Shown here in pieces: positions 42,695 to 52,430 of a DNA stretch of 56,302 nt (positions are counted from its first letter, which is position 1; each line of letters opens with the position of its first letter). This DNA is from Desulforapulum sp034007745 (GTDB lineage: Bacteria > Desulfobacterota > Desulfobacteria > Desulfobacterales > Desulfobacteraceae): positions 1 through 56,302 of the forward strand of contig JAVEQI010000022.1 of NCBI GenBank assembly GCA_034007745.1. The letters run 5' to 3'. The translations under genes and the position numbers were made by a program. The notes under the pieces were generated by a model. That model ran no database searches and was not told the origin of the DNA. It was given only the letters and a program-made list of their open reading frames with translations.

Positions 42695-43300
42695 TCACAG
42701 ATCCTTTGTGTTGAATTGGCTGTAGCCTTCGTAAAAATAGCTGACATCAATGCCTTTCATGAACAGAGATCGATCATTGATTCGATCCGTCAATGCGGCT
42801 TTCAGTAATACTTTAATTTCAATATCTTTTACCGGACTGCGCTCCATGGCAGAGAGGTATTCCTCCTTGGGGACTGCATTCCAATCAATCACCTGCTGAA
42901 TCTCTTTTTTAAGAATCAAATCTAGCCAAATACGTGTTGAGCGTCCATTTCCTTCGCGAAAGGGGTGCGCAATATTCATCTCTACATATTTTTCAATAAT
43001 TTCATCAAAATTGCTCTGGGGCATGGCGTTGATGTGTTTCGGCGACTGCTCCAGATACATCAACGGTGCAAAACGGAAATTGCCCTTGGAAATATTAACG
43101 TCCCGCATTTTTCCCGCAAAGTCATAGATCTCTGCAAAAAGATAGGCGTGAATAAAGACCAATCCTTCAAATGTACCAACAGCCACTTTTTCGATATCGC
43201 CGGAATCAAAAAGATGCTTTGCCTTCTTCTTACTGATTTTCTCTTCGACTCGAGCCAGTTCAACCTGGTTTGTGATGCCTAATTTATTTCCCAGTATCAT
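42695..43300 (-). CDS. Fic-family protein (AMPylator-like)
   Basis: 201 residues with GGAGG before the ATG. The Fic motif 'HPFREGNGR' is complete at residues 112-120, with the catalytic histidine H112, and 'NFRFAPLMYLEQ' forms the flap. Fic enzymes move AMP or another nucleotide moiety from a nucleotide onto target-protein hydroxyls. No clear inhibitory (S/T)xxxE(G/N) helix is seen in the protein, so an antitoxin in trans would be expected; a 29-codon frame overlaps the start. It lies between the island core and the YhcG unit. Confidence 0.9.
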   Translation of the reverse strand: MILGNKLGITNQVELARVEEKISKKKAKHLFDSGDIEKVAVGTFEGLVFIHAYLFAEIYDFAGKMRDVNISKGNFRFAPLMYLEQSPKHINAMPQSNFDEIIEKYVEMNIAHPFREGNGRSTRIWLDLILKKEIQQVIDWNAVPKEEYLSAMERSPVKDIEIKVLLKAALTDRINDRSLFMKGIDVSYFYEGYSQFNTKDL

Positions 43301-43386
43301 TGTGCAAGTCCTCCGTTCGGATATTTATTCGCCATAATTTGGACTCCAAAACCCTTCGAATTCGAGAGAATTAAATCTGCGGCCAT
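43297..43386 (-). other. 29-codon frame overlapping fic start
   Basis: ATG at 43386 directly follows the SbcD-fragment stop, and TGA at 43297-43299 overlaps the fic ATG (ATGA). The peptide contains 'NSKGFGVQIMANKYPNGGL'. No ribosome binding site of its own and no family recognised. It may only be the residue of a deletion that joined sbcD to fic. Confidence 0.2.
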
Positions 43387-43656
43387 CTACGAAACCTTTT
43401 CGTGGTTCCCGGCAATCACGGCAACATGACGGCAGCAAGATGCCGCAACCCGGCAGAGGAAGCGATAGTAGAGTTCCTGCGCCCGGTTGCTGGATGTGCT
43501 ATTATCAAACACATCACCGGCAACAAGCAAAGCATCGACCTGTTCATCTTCAATAGTCTGAGCCAGGCAATCCAGAAACGCTGAGAATTCCTCATAACGT
43601 TTCCGGCCATAAAGGGAGCAACCTAAATGCCAGTCTGATGTGTGGAGGATTTTCAT
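43387..43656 (-). pseudogene. sbcD: truncated SbcD/Mre11-type nuclease N-terminus
   Basis: 89 residues: 'MKILHTSDWHLGCSLYGRKR' begins the calcineurin-like phosphoesterase domain, then 'DALLVAGDVFDN' and 'VAVIAGNHEK'. These are the first three metal-binding motifs (DxH, GDxxD, GNHD/E) of SbcD, which is normally about 400 residues. The protein stops within the third motif, so the remaining histidine ligands and the SbcC-binding part are absent. Its ATG overlaps the AAA_13 stop as ATGA, an intact operon junction. SbcC is not adjacent; the AAA_13 gene could have been its partner, or they are unrelated. Confidence 0.85.
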
Positions 43657-44627
43657 TTGACCACCAACTCTTTCATTTGGTCAAAATGACGGCAGTCGTC
43701 TTTTTGAATTAATCCAAGTAAATCACTCAACACCTGTTTGGTTTCAATCAGGATTGATGGGCCATGTTCAGGGTCAGAAATCTGCCCAGCATGGGAATGA
43801 GTATGAAGGAACCTAAGAATTCTAGTTTTCTTGGTAACATCGAAATCGATTAGATCAAGTTGTTGGCGTAGTTCTCCCGATTTGGACGGTTGGCGAAATG
43901 CGAGAAATGATTCCAGAAGCCTACGTGCAATATTAGGAAGAGGGAAATTAAATTTGAGAATGTCTATTTTAGGCAGTGGTGCAGATTCCTTCTTCTTTTT
44001 CTGAGCATCAAGATCGGGTTCGTCCAAGGCCTTTGCAATTTGCTGAGCATCAGAAAACTTAAGCAACTCATCACACTTCTCCTGATAGGATCGCTTGTCA
44101 TATTTGTTGTAAGGATTGTTTCCACCTGATGAACTCAAAAGATCTTTGACCGATTTAGCACGTTCTTTCTTGAAGTCATCGAGCACTTTTTCTAACCGGC
44201 GCTTTTCTGCTCCTTTTTCGCATCCTTCTTTCTCGGCCAGATCTATGTCGCCCTTGAGCTTTTCGACCTGTTGTTGTTTCTCAATGTTTTCCTCACCCAA
44301 AAAGAAAATGGGAGCAACTGCCCCATGAGTTGTAAATACGTTGCCTACAATAAAGTCTCTATTAAATACGCGGACTTGAGGAAGTCCCTGAGCGGATGCA
44401 ATATTCGCTCCGTCTACCTTATTTCCGTTAATTACAAATTCTACTTGCCCCTCAGATATGGGCATCTGCTTCTCGATTGATCGGAACAGGTTGGAAAGCG
44501 TTGATTTACCAGTGCCATTCCATCCGTAGAAAAGGTTTTTCTCTTTAAAACCCAGTAGGTCTTGAGGCCAAACAAACCCACTAAAAATACGATGGTTTCT
44601 AATTTTGTTAAAGCGCTCAATGGCCAT
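43653..44627 (-). pseudogene. AAA_13-family ATPase with internal deletion
   Basis: 324 residues from the ATG at 44627 (AAAGGTG six bases upstream). Walker A 'YGWNGTGKSTLSNLFRS' lies near residue 35-50, followed by 'VRVFNRDFIVGNVF' and a coiled coil. AAA_13 (PrrC/RloC-like) proteins are usually 650-850 residues. Here 'ALDEPDLDAQKKKKESAP' joins 'NIARRLLESFLAFRQPSKSG' and 'QVLSDLLGLIQ', which belong to the C-terminal end. Signature motif and Walker B are missing, so ATP hydrolysis is unlikely. The frame is kept. The start overlaps the DEAD-helicase gene by 11 nt. Confidence 0.7.
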
Positions 44628-47600
44628 AGACAGCACCTTTCAACATATCAAACAGTTTGTCTATGTAGCCGTCCCGATCATCAGTCATGAAGAGAACATG
44701 ATTGGACTCCATCTCATCCTGCGGGATTCCCCAACAAAGCAGCGGATATTTAGTCCAAGATAGAATGAAACTGTTAAGAATGACGTCCGGGTTGGCAAAG
44801 CGGCTTTCGATATCCTTGATGCGCTTATGAAATTGCACCTTCTCACTCCCAGGGCCTTCGTGAAGTAGCCCGTGCGGCTCAATGAAGGTGACATATTGTT
44901 TGCCACCAACAATCATCCACAGAATAAAGTCGGGATGGAAATTACCCGCTTCAAAAAAGCCCACGCCTTTTCCGCGACTCAGATTCCGGAGCAGAAAAAG
45001 TTCAACCCCATCATTTTGAAGCGTCTCAGCATTGATTTCGGACCATTCTTTTAGATCCGTTACAAACTGAAATTCACTTTCATTCAGCGCTACTGGCAGA
45101 ATGGTAATTTTTCCACCTTTTCTTACATGGAAGAGCGGTTGAAAAAGATGCATTCCGAAGCGACATGCCTGGAGTTCACCTGCTTTAAGCAGCGATTGCT
45201 TGTTTTCCTCTAGTTCTTTCTTGAGCTTCTTAATACCAAGGATTACCTGCTCTTCACTGCCATCAACTATGAGCTGATAAAAATCTTCCTGTGGAATATT
45301 ATCATCTTCCGGTGTGAGTTCTCTTAGCTCAAGACGTGGTTCGATAAATGAACGCTTGCAATAGTTGTAATAGTGATCGCAGAACCGTTTGAGAAGTTCT
45401 GCTGCCACTTGCTGCAACAACAAAACGTCATCAAATCCAGCCGGTTCTAATCGGGCTGTCGGAAGAAAGAGGGTGTACCATGTTTTATCCGCAAGGAGCT
45501 TGTGTATGCCAGCCTTATCAATATTCAGATTGTACCAACTCCTCTCACGCTTGAATTGCTCTAGCTCGAAGTACAATTCATCCATGTTCAATAGCGAGAC
45601 ATGTCTATCTGCCAGTTTGACATCATCTTTCTTAATCGCCTCAGCAGTCTTCTTTGAATGGATGGATTGAATACGCGGATACCAGTCAGACACAACCGGG
45701 TGCAACTGAAGGTACTCAGTCAGCTGACCAAGGTTGGGGACTGGAGCGTCCTTCTTGAAGTCATACTCTTTTCCGTCATCCGCCTTCCGCTTTGGTCGAA
45801 TAATCTGCAGCTTCTTGCCAAAATCATAAGTGACATTCAGCGGTATGGTGAATACACGCCGCCGCTCGTTGCCGGGCAATCCCTCATCGGCAAGGAATTG
45901 ACGGAATTTCTCCATAAAATCGGCTTCAACACCGAATACATTCAGTGTCTCAAGCTCTTCAATATATTGAGGAATTGACGGTGCATAGCTGTGCCCGCTT
46001 CGTTTGAGGCTCCAGTCGTATCCCTTCAGTCGCACGCCACGCCCAAAAAGCTGAATAATCTGCGCTCCTTCGCTTTTACCAACGTGCATCAAACCAAGGG
46101 TACTCACTCGCCAGCAGTCCCAGCCTTCGACAAATTTCTTTGACCCGATAAGAAGATTAACAGGAGACGAGGAATCCTTGACGGAATCAAAGGTGGCTTC
46201 CGAAAAATCGCTATCCTCAACCGATAGAAGTAAACCGTCCTGTTTAGCCACATCTTCAATGTGATCCGCAAGCGCTTTGGCATCGCCAACGTTAATCAGG
46301 CCAAAAGACGTTTCTGATGTACCGACTCGCAGGGCAATTTCACCGGATTCGCCTTTTACGCGATCAAGGGCCAGATGGCCGCCAGTGTTCGTATTGAATA
46401 AACGCTTCAAAATGTTTTTATAAAGATCATCATAGCAGAGCCCTGCATTTATTGTTTTAGCCAGCCATGTAAATGAGCCCTCAAAAATATCTACGCCGTT
46501 ACTGTCCAGCAGGCCGGTATCCTGCCCATTGCCGGTCAGGATTTCTTCCATTCGCTTACATGCCTTGTCTTTGTTTGATAGGAAGTCTGCTATAAATGCG
46601 ATGATCTGGGCAACATCGGAAATTGTCGCTTTTTCAGCTTTTGAACTTCCTTTAACGGTGCTTCCAACAAAAACCCATAAAGGCTTCTCAATATTGAAAG
46701 GATGCAATGCCTGGCTTTTATTCTCGTAAATATCAAGCTGCTGATAGAACTTGAGCAGACAGGCGGTTAAGTAAACGGCCTTAATTTCATCAAATGATTC
46801 CGGCAGGTTAAGGATTTGGTAGTCTTTACCAAAGCCATCCTCATAAAACCATCGGTATGAATAGTCAAAAACAACCGTTTTTGCATAATCGTCTTCGTGC
46901 CCCGTACCAGAAACAGCCTGATCAAAGGTTGCTGAGTATTCAAAGGTAAAACCTTTTTCACAGAGCATGGCGCGGTTTTTAAACCATGCGTTTTTATCGA
47001 TCTTGGCATTTTTTGCTGAAAGGCCGCGATGCCCTTCATCAACAAGCAGCAGGTTCTGGTCGCCAAGACTGCGTGTTGCAATCGTGTTCGGCCCTTCCTT
47101 GTCACCCAGTTTGGTAATTTCCAGAACATCCACTCGGGAAAGCCCCTGTGCCTGGGTAAACAAACTGTGGCCTTCCTTTGAAAAATTAGATGCTCCAATA
47201 TTACTTTCAGAAAACTCGGCAATATGTTGTTCGCTCAATCGTTCATTCGGTGAAATCAGAACAACCCGGGAGAGATCCTTCTCCTTGCCGTATTTTTTTG
47301 AGTAATGCTTGTACTGCATGTAGTTTACATGCATCAGCAGTGTCTTTCCGGAACCGGTGGCATTCTGCAAAGAGAGCTTGTTCAGCTCATCTTCATTGAA
47401 ATAATCCATGTCGGAATATTCCGGCCAGCGGCTGTTAAAGCGGTCAACATACTCGTTCAGGGCTTTGAGCAAAGACTCCCGGTCACTGAAATAGCGGTCG
47501 AGATAGATTTCAACAAACAGAAGAGACAGCCACTGATAATACTTCCAGACAACCGGACGATGACGTTTGGCATTAATCGCTTGTGTGTGATGAACAATGT

Positions 47601-47877
47601 TCTCTTCATACGCAAGCAGCTGCGCTTTGCTCAGTTCAGTTAAATCACCCCAAAACAGATTGCTGTTAACCAGTGCATGGTAAAAATTATGCAGGTTGTC
47701 CTTGTCGAGACCTTCAAGCCTGGAATCACGAATAGGTTCCGCCAGTTTGTGAAAAGGACGCTCCTTTGCGTCTTCTTGAAGCGGATCAATGCCGAATAAG
47801 CTTATCAGCCACTGATTCAGGAGAAGCTTGTCCCTGAATTTATGCTGCTTAGGTCCTTGGGATTTACGTTTAGCCAT
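44617..47877 (-). CDS. DEAD/DEAH-family helicase, type III Res-like
   Basis: 1086 residues. Superfamily 2 motifs: Q-like 'KLSLQNATGSGKTLLMHVNY' with Walker A at 173-179, motif II 'LLLVDEGHRG' (DEGH at 280-283), motif III 'FEYSATFD'. Motif VI is in the 'AQIIQLFGRGVRLKG' segment. The C-terminal about 110 residues contain 'NFHPDFILWMIVGGKQYVTF' followed by 'IEPHG': a PD...ExH pattern where type III Res nucleases have PD...ExK. It would translocate on DNA and may cut it. Its ATG overlaps the RhuM stop (TAATG) with GGAGG within RhuM. It is likely the restriction partner of the methyltransferase two genes upstream. Confidence 0.85.
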   Translation of the reverse strand: MAKRKSQGPKQHKFRDKLLLNQWLISLFGIDPLQEDAKERPFHKLAEPIRDSRLEGLDKDNLHNFYHALVNSNLFWGDLTELSKAQLLAYEENIVHHTQAINAKRHRPVVWKYYQWLSLLFVEIYLDRYFSDRESLLKALNEYVDRFNSRWPEYSDMDYFNEDELNKLSLQNATGSGKTLLMHVNYMQYKHYSKKYGKEKDLSRVVLISPNERLSEQHIAEFSESNIGASNFSKEGHSLFTQAQGLSRVDVLEITKLGDKEGPNTIATRSLGDQNLLLVDEGHRGLSAKNAKIDKNAWFKNRAMLCEKGFTFEYSATFDQAVSGTGHEDDYAKTVVFDYSYRWFYEDGFGKDYQILNLPESFDEIKAVYLTACLLKFYQQLDIYENKSQALHPFNIEKPLWVFVGSTVKGSSKAEKATISDVAQIIAFIADFLSNKDKACKRMEEILTGNGQDTGLLDSNGVDIFEGSFTWLAKTINAGLCYDDLYKNILKRLFNTNTGGHLALDRVKGESGEIALRVGTSETSFGLINVGDAKALADHIEDVAKQDGLLLSVEDSDFSEATFDSVKDSSSPVNLLIGSKKFVEGWDCWRVSTLGLMHVGKSEGAQIIQLFGRGVRLKGYDWSLKRSGHSYAPSIPQYIEELETLNVFGVEADFMEKFRQFLADEGLPGNERRRVFTIPLNVTYDFGKKLQIIRPKRKADDGKEYDFKKDAPVPNLGQLTEYLQLHPVVSDWYPRIQSIHSKKTAEAIKKDDVKLADRHVSLLNMDELYFELEQFKRERSWYNLNIDKAGIHKLLADKTWYTLFLPTARLEPAGFDDVLLLQQVAAELLKRFCDHYYNYCKRSFIEPRLELRELTPEDDNIPQEDFYQLIVDGSEEQVILGIKKLKKELEENKQSLLKAGELQACRFGMHLFQPLFHVRKGGKITILPVALNESEFQFVTDLKEWSEINAETLQNDGVELFLLRNLSRGKGVGFFEAGNFHPDFILWMIVGGKQYVTFIEPHGLLHEGPGSEKVQFHKRIKDIESRFANPDVILNSFILSWTKYPLLCWGIPQDEMESNHVLFMTDDRDGYIDKLFDMLKGAVYGH

Positions 47878-48995
47878 TATTTGCCTCCTTTTTTATTTGA
47901 GGCCTCGATCTGTTTTATGGCTTTATCAAAATCCGATTCAATTCGCTGGGTTGGGTTGAACTTATCGTATTCGGTGAACGCTTTTTCCTCAGCTTTTTTA
48001 CGGGAAATGGAGCCGTACCCTTCAAGAATTTGATATTCGTTAAACTCAAGAAACTTGTTCACACTTTCGGCAAAGCTTTCCATGGTGAACGTCGTGCGGT
48101 TTTCAATGATACGCTCGATGTAGTCAAAGAATGCGGTCACGGCCCGCTCCAGTTTTTTGATTTCATCTTCCTGCAGATAATTCTTCCCGACGGTGGTATC
48201 GGATTTGAGCATGCGTCCATCCGGTGCGTTTTTGTAAGTCATCATCCCCATCAGCGGTTTTTCAGCATCGGCATTCAGATAAATGATTTCGGCAGCAGTA
48301 TGACCGGTAATAGCGAAATGAAATTTATCCTGCACATGGGCATAAAAATTACGGGTGGTTTCCGATTGGGGATCGTAGTCAATACTGCACTCGGCAAAGA
48401 TATCTGTGATCTGCTGATAAATGCGGCGCTCAGAGGCTCGGATGGAGCGGACACGTTCCAGCAATTCGCGGAAATAGTCCTTACCGAAAAAACGCCCATT
48501 TTTCAGGCGTTCATCATCCATGGCAAAGCCTTTGATAATGTACTCCTTCAGCAGTTGTGTTGCCCAGATGCGGAACTGCGTGGCCTTGGATGAATTGACA
48601 CGATAGCCAACCGAAATAATGGCATCGAGGTTGTAAAATTCCAGCTTCCTTTTTATCTGTCGTGAACCTTCTTGTTGAACTGTTTCCAAAATGGAAACAG
48701 TTGCCTCACGCACCAGCTCCCCATCAACGTAAATGTTGTCTAAATGCTTCGAAATGGCCGGAACACCCACCCCAAATAACTCAGCAATACGCTTCTGCGG
48801 CAGCCAGATGGTCTCGTTGTGCAGAATGCTCTCGACCTTCACCTGACCATCCGGCGCGGTATAAAGAAGAAAATCAGTCAGCTCATCCTTCATTGTCAAC
48901 CGACGCTCTTGCGTGTTTTCTGAGTGTTCCGTGGTTCCTCCTAATTTGTGTCCATCCGTGTCCATCTGCGGTTTCTTTTTTTCGTGGTTACTCAT
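47877..48995 (-). CDS. RhuM-family protein
   Basis: 372 residues from the ATG at 48995, which overlaps the methyltransferase stop by 4 nt (ATGA). The first about 30 residues come from the dispersed repeat. The RhuM core follows: 'DFLLYTAPDGQVKVES', 'ETIWLPQKRIAELFGVGVPA', 'KRKLEFYNLDAIISVGYRVN' and 'FRIWATQLLKEYIIKGFAMD'. RhuM proteins were named from a Salmonella pathogenicity island and are found beside type I and III restriction genes; their activity is unproven. The winged-helix-like N-terminus suggests nucleic acid binding. Position inside the operon, between methyltransferase and helicase, suggests a link to the restriction system. Confidence 0.88.
   Translation of the reverse strand: MSNHEKKKPQMDTDGHKLGGTTEHSENTQERRLTMKDELTDFLLYTAPDGQVKVESILHNETIWLPQKRIAELFGVGVPAISKHLDNIYVDGELVREATVSILETVQQEGSRQIKRKLEFYNLDAIISVGYRVNSSKATQFRIWATQLLKEYIIKGFAMDDERLKNGRFFGKDYFRELLERVRSIRASERRIYQQITDIFAECSIDYDPQSETTRNFYAHVQDKFHFAITGHTAAEIIYLNADAEKPLMGMMTYKNAPDGRMLKSDTTVGKNYLQEDEIKKLERAVTAFFDYIERIIENRTTFTMESFAESVNKFLEFNEYQILEGYGSISRKKAEEKAFTEYDKFNPTQRIESDFDKAIKQIEASNKKGGK
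48911..48982. repeat. dispersed CACAGATGAACAC-type repeat in rhuM N-terminus
   Basis: Homologous to 42501-42572, including TCCATCTGCGGTTTCTTTTT. It lies inside the RhuM coding sequence and encodes 'KKPQMDTDGHKLGGTTEHSE', comparable to 'KKPQMNADEHGLGKTTEHRE' in the YhcG-like protein. Confidence 0.8.
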
Positions 48996-51900
48996 TCGCC
49001 CACCTCCCACATTTTCTTATGGAACTCCTCTTCAATGAGGCGGACTTTCCAGTTCTCATCGTCCTTTCTCAGGTTGGGCAGGTTGTTGGAGCCGTTGACA
49101 TAGATGGTGTCATATTCAAAGTCTCGGGTTGAAATACGGTATTTTTCAAACCACTCGTCCAGCATCAGGTTGTCTTCTTCCAGATTACCGGTGAGCTTAC
49201 GCCAGACGATCAGCACACGTTCTTTCACGCCGTTGTTTGGCTTCATTGGGTCGGCAGGCACCCAGCCTTCCAGTTTACGGAACCACCATTTACCGTCAGC
49301 GGCCAGCTGGATTTTTCCATCTACCACCAGTTTGGTGTGCTGATCTTCCGGCAGTTCCGGATCAGGCTTGCGGATAAAGCTGGCGGTAAAGGTCTGGGGA
49401 GCCGCCATGTTTTCAAGGCGTAAACCAAGCAGGTAATTAAAGGTTTCAATCAGGTCTATATTCTGTGTGACCTGCTCATCACTGCCGGGCTTTTTCGCCA
49501 CAAGGGAGTACGCTGTCGGGTCGGCAAAGGCATCAATATTCAACAAGCTTTGACTACCCCGGGTTTCCACATCCAGCAGATAGCGCAGCATGTAGTCCTC
49601 TTTAAGCGATGGCTTGCTCTCGATGGCCTTGCTGCGAACAGGATTTTCGTCAAAGACAAGATTGTTCAGGGTGTCTTCGTAGGATTCAAGACGGATGTAT
49701 TTGAAGCAGTGGGAGATACCTGTATTGCGGGCAGTGGGTTTGCCGTTCTTCCAATCTGAAGAGTAGATGACTTTGGTGATGCGGGGCTTCATAACAGTGT
49801 TGAAATATTCTCCCATTTCTACAAGAATATATTTACACCGTTTATCATACTCACGATTAAGACTTATAGTAGCATGACCAGTTGTACCAGAGCCGCCAAA
49901 GATATCAAGAACTAAGCCCTCATCGCCATTCAAACCTATATATAATGCATCCTGTAATAACTTTAGTGACTTAGGTGTAAATGATGCCATTCTTTTATTG
50001 AAAATATTTTGAGCGAGGTTTCCACCATGCGTGCTACTGTATTCAGGGTCATAAAAAAATGATTTCGGTTTCCGAGTTGGAATATCCCCAATTCCTGGTC
50101 TCTGCTTTTTATAAAGAGTGAAATCACCTGTTCGAGATTTTTTTATTATCAAATTGTATTTTTCTGTATTTACTTTAGTCTTTTTCCAATACCAACTAAG
50201 CTCCTCACCATCATCATTGACTGGCCATATTGCGACATGCGAGATGTCTTTCGATTGATCATCATCTGTGGTATAAAAATCGCTACCGTCAGGCAAAAAA
50301 TAAATTGGATACCATAGGTTTGGGCGCTTAGATCTTGGTGCATTTGTTCCTGTCGCTCTTAAACCATCGGCCTGCTTAAATAGTCCATATTCATCTTGCT
50401 CCCAATCATCCAGCAATACTTCTTCATCAATTGGTAATCGACCAATATCTGCCAAGCTCCGCTTAGCAAACGCAACTAAATATTCATGGCACGAAGCAAA
50501 ACCTTCTGTATCTTGGTTCCCTTTTAGATTTGTAATAGCAGGTAATACTTTTGAAGCTTGATAACCAACAAGATTGTGACCCACAAAATACAAATGATTA
50601 AATTCATTTTCATCAATGCTTAGAAATAAGCAAGCATTATCTTTAAGTGTTTCATTGACAGCCATAAGGCGATCATAAATCATTGCTATCCAAGATGAGT
50701 GTTGAAAAGAGTCTTTGTATGCAAAGTCGCCTTCTTTCCGTTTGTTGTATGGAGGATCTGTGTAAACAGTATCTATGGTTCTTCGATATTTTTGCAGCAA
50801 TAGGTTCAACGCCTGAAAGTTCTCTGAATGAACCAATAGTCCATCGCACTGTTCATCAAAATCCTCGATGGATTCAATCAGCTTTGCCTTGAACTCATCA
50901 GTGAAAAAAGCAGTATCCAACGCTAGTTTGTCATTGGCCTTTAGAAAGTCAGTCGTCAGTGGAACCGAATATTCCGGCGAACCCATGCCCGGCAGGCTTC
51001 CGGCATCGCCCTTGATCTCATCAATGGCAAAGAGCGTTACCCACTCTTCACGCTGCGCATCGTTGGCGGCAATCTCCTCATAAAGTTCTTCAGGAACGCG
51101 ATCCAGGGTAATGCAGTAATTGGTTTCGGTCACAAATTTCTTTTTCAGCCAGAGCTTCTTCTGAAAATCTTCAAGCTGCGCAAGGAAATCGATCAGCTTG
51201 GTGGCAATCTTGCGGATGACCTTGAGCTTGGCCAAATAATTTTCCACGGCGGGCACATCGGCATTCTCGATATCATCAAGATGCATCACCTCGTTTTTGA
51301 TATAGAAATCCAGCTCGCGTTTCAGGAAGCCTGAAAGGTCTTTGTGAATGAAGTAGTCGCAGGTGTTGCCGTCGGTGTACTGCTTAATGTATTTCGCCAA
51401 CAATGGCCGATTGGGAATTTTGTCTGTTGGCGCATACAGGCCCAATACACTCAGATATTCTTTGGCGTTTGCTAACCCAGAAGCAGCCTCAATCACCTTT
51501 TCGGCAATGGCCAGATTCGGCATATCCCCTTTGTTCAGGCTCTTGCCGAATTTTTCTTTCAATATCTTCTCTGTATCGGTATCAACGGCATTCTCCCCAC
51601 CGGGTAGCGATTTGTATTCAAAATTGATGACCAACTCATCGGCATCATTGAACTCAACTGGATTTTCCTCGTGCAGGACGAAAAACCGCTTTTTATCTTC
51701 GGCGGCCTTCACATTGCCATGTTCACCTTCGCTGGCATCAATGATGCGAAAATGCACCTTGAGCGTTTTTTCAGGAATTCTGTTAAGAACCTTTTCACCA
51801 TCCGACATTTTACGGATTTCAGCAGCCTGAGTAAGATCAAAACTGTAGTTGGAAAAATATTCTGCCGTTTTAATGTAATACTGGTCCGCATTGGCCCAGT

Positions 51901-52375
51901 GCAGCTTTACCTCCTCACCATTATAGGGAATGGCAAAGGGGGCAGCTTTTCCAGCATTCTCACGGGCGTAGTAGCGCCTTGATATAAAATCGCCTTCGTC
52001 ATAATAACGTTCAAAGAAACGGTATAAATGGTCATACACGTCGGATTCTGCGGTTGCTCCGTCTTTTATTGCATTGTATTGCGCACGAGCTTCCATAACC
52101 CCATCGGTTACTTCTGGATCAGGTGCTCCATATTTTTTTGCCTGTTCAATGGCTTTTTCCACTGTAGCGGCGAGTTCGACTTTTCTGCCTTCATCAACCT
52201 GTCCGAAGGCGTCTTCAATAATCTGCAGTAGATCTTTATCTATGAAGGATTTTACCTGCTGGGCCTTGGCCTGCATGATACGATAAAATCCAAAATCAAG
52301 ATCCGGCTGATCCAGCTGGAACAGCTCCGTAAGCTTACCCATAAGCTTGTTTCTAAGTTTTTCTGTCGTCGGCAT
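48992..52375 (-). CDS. site-specific DNA methyltransferase (type III Mod-like, beta class)
   Basis: 1127 residues, long for a Mod protein. The catalytic motif IV 'TVYTDPPYNKRKEGD' lies at about 537-550 and SAM motif I 'LDIFGGSGTTGHA' at about 824-836; IV before I is the beta-class order, and DPPY suggests adenine-N6. Residues 1-500 form a large helical N-terminal region with no familiar domain, and about 900-1127 a C-terminal domain that probably reads DNA. A target recognition domain between IV and I (about 600-800) is typical. AAAGGA precedes the ATG at 52375. Upstream is the GxxExxY gene; rhuM overlaps its stop by 4 nt. Confidence 0.92.
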   Translation of the reverse strand: MPTTEKLRNKLMGKLTELFQLDQPDLDFGFYRIMQAKAQQVKSFIDKDLLQIIEDAFGQVDEGRKVELAATVEKAIEQAKKYGAPDPEVTDGVMEARAQYNAIKDGATAESDVYDHLYRFFERYYDEGDFISRRYYARENAGKAAPFAIPYNGEEVKLHWANADQYYIKTAEYFSNYSFDLTQAAEIRKMSDGEKVLNRIPEKTLKVHFRIIDASEGEHGNVKAAEDKKRFFVLHEENPVEFNDADELVINFEYKSLPGGENAVDTDTEKILKEKFGKSLNKGDMPNLAIAEKVIEAASGLANAKEYLSVLGLYAPTDKIPNRPLLAKYIKQYTDGNTCDYFIHKDLSGFLKRELDFYIKNEVMHLDDIENADVPAVENYLAKLKVIRKIATKLIDFLAQLEDFQKKLWLKKKFVTETNYCITLDRVPEELYEEIAANDAQREEWVTLFAIDEIKGDAGSLPGMGSPEYSVPLTTDFLKANDKLALDTAFFTDEFKAKLIESIEDFDEQCDGLLVHSENFQALNLLLQKYRRTIDTVYTDPPYNKRKEGDFAYKDSFQHSSWIAMIYDRLMAVNETLKDNACLFLSIDENEFNHLYFVGHNLVGYQASKVLPAITNLKGNQDTEGFASCHEYLVAFAKRSLADIGRLPIDEEVLLDDWEQDEYGLFKQADGLRATGTNAPRSKRPNLWYPIYFLPDGSDFYTTDDDQSKDISHVAIWPVNDDGEELSWYWKKTKVNTEKYNLIIKKSRTGDFTLYKKQRPGIGDIPTRKPKSFFYDPEYSSTHGGNLAQNIFNKRMASFTPKSLKLLQDALYIGLNGDEGLVLDIFGGSGTTGHATISLNREYDKRCKYILVEMGEYFNTVMKPRITKVIYSSDWKNGKPTARNTGISHCFKYIRLESYEDTLNNLVFDENPVRSKAIESKPSLKEDYMLRYLLDVETRGSQSLLNIDAFADPTAYSLVAKKPGSDEQVTQNIDLIETFNYLLGLRLENMAAPQTFTASFIRKPDPELPEDQHTKLVVDGKIQLAADGKWWFRKLEGWVPADPMKPNNGVKERVLIVWRKLTGNLEEDNLMLDEWFEKYRISTRDFEYDTIYVNGSNNLPNLRKDDENWKVRLIEEEFHKKMWEVGE

Positions 52376-52393
52376 ATTTAAATCCTTTTATTT

Positions 52394-52430
52394 GAAACCA
52401 CAGATGGACACAGATTCACACAGATGATTT
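52394..52430. repeat. dispersed CACAGATGAACAC-type repeat
   Basis: AAACCACAGATGGACACAGA followed by TTCACACAGATGA fills the gap between the GxxExxY and methyltransferase genes. Confidence 0.75.
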
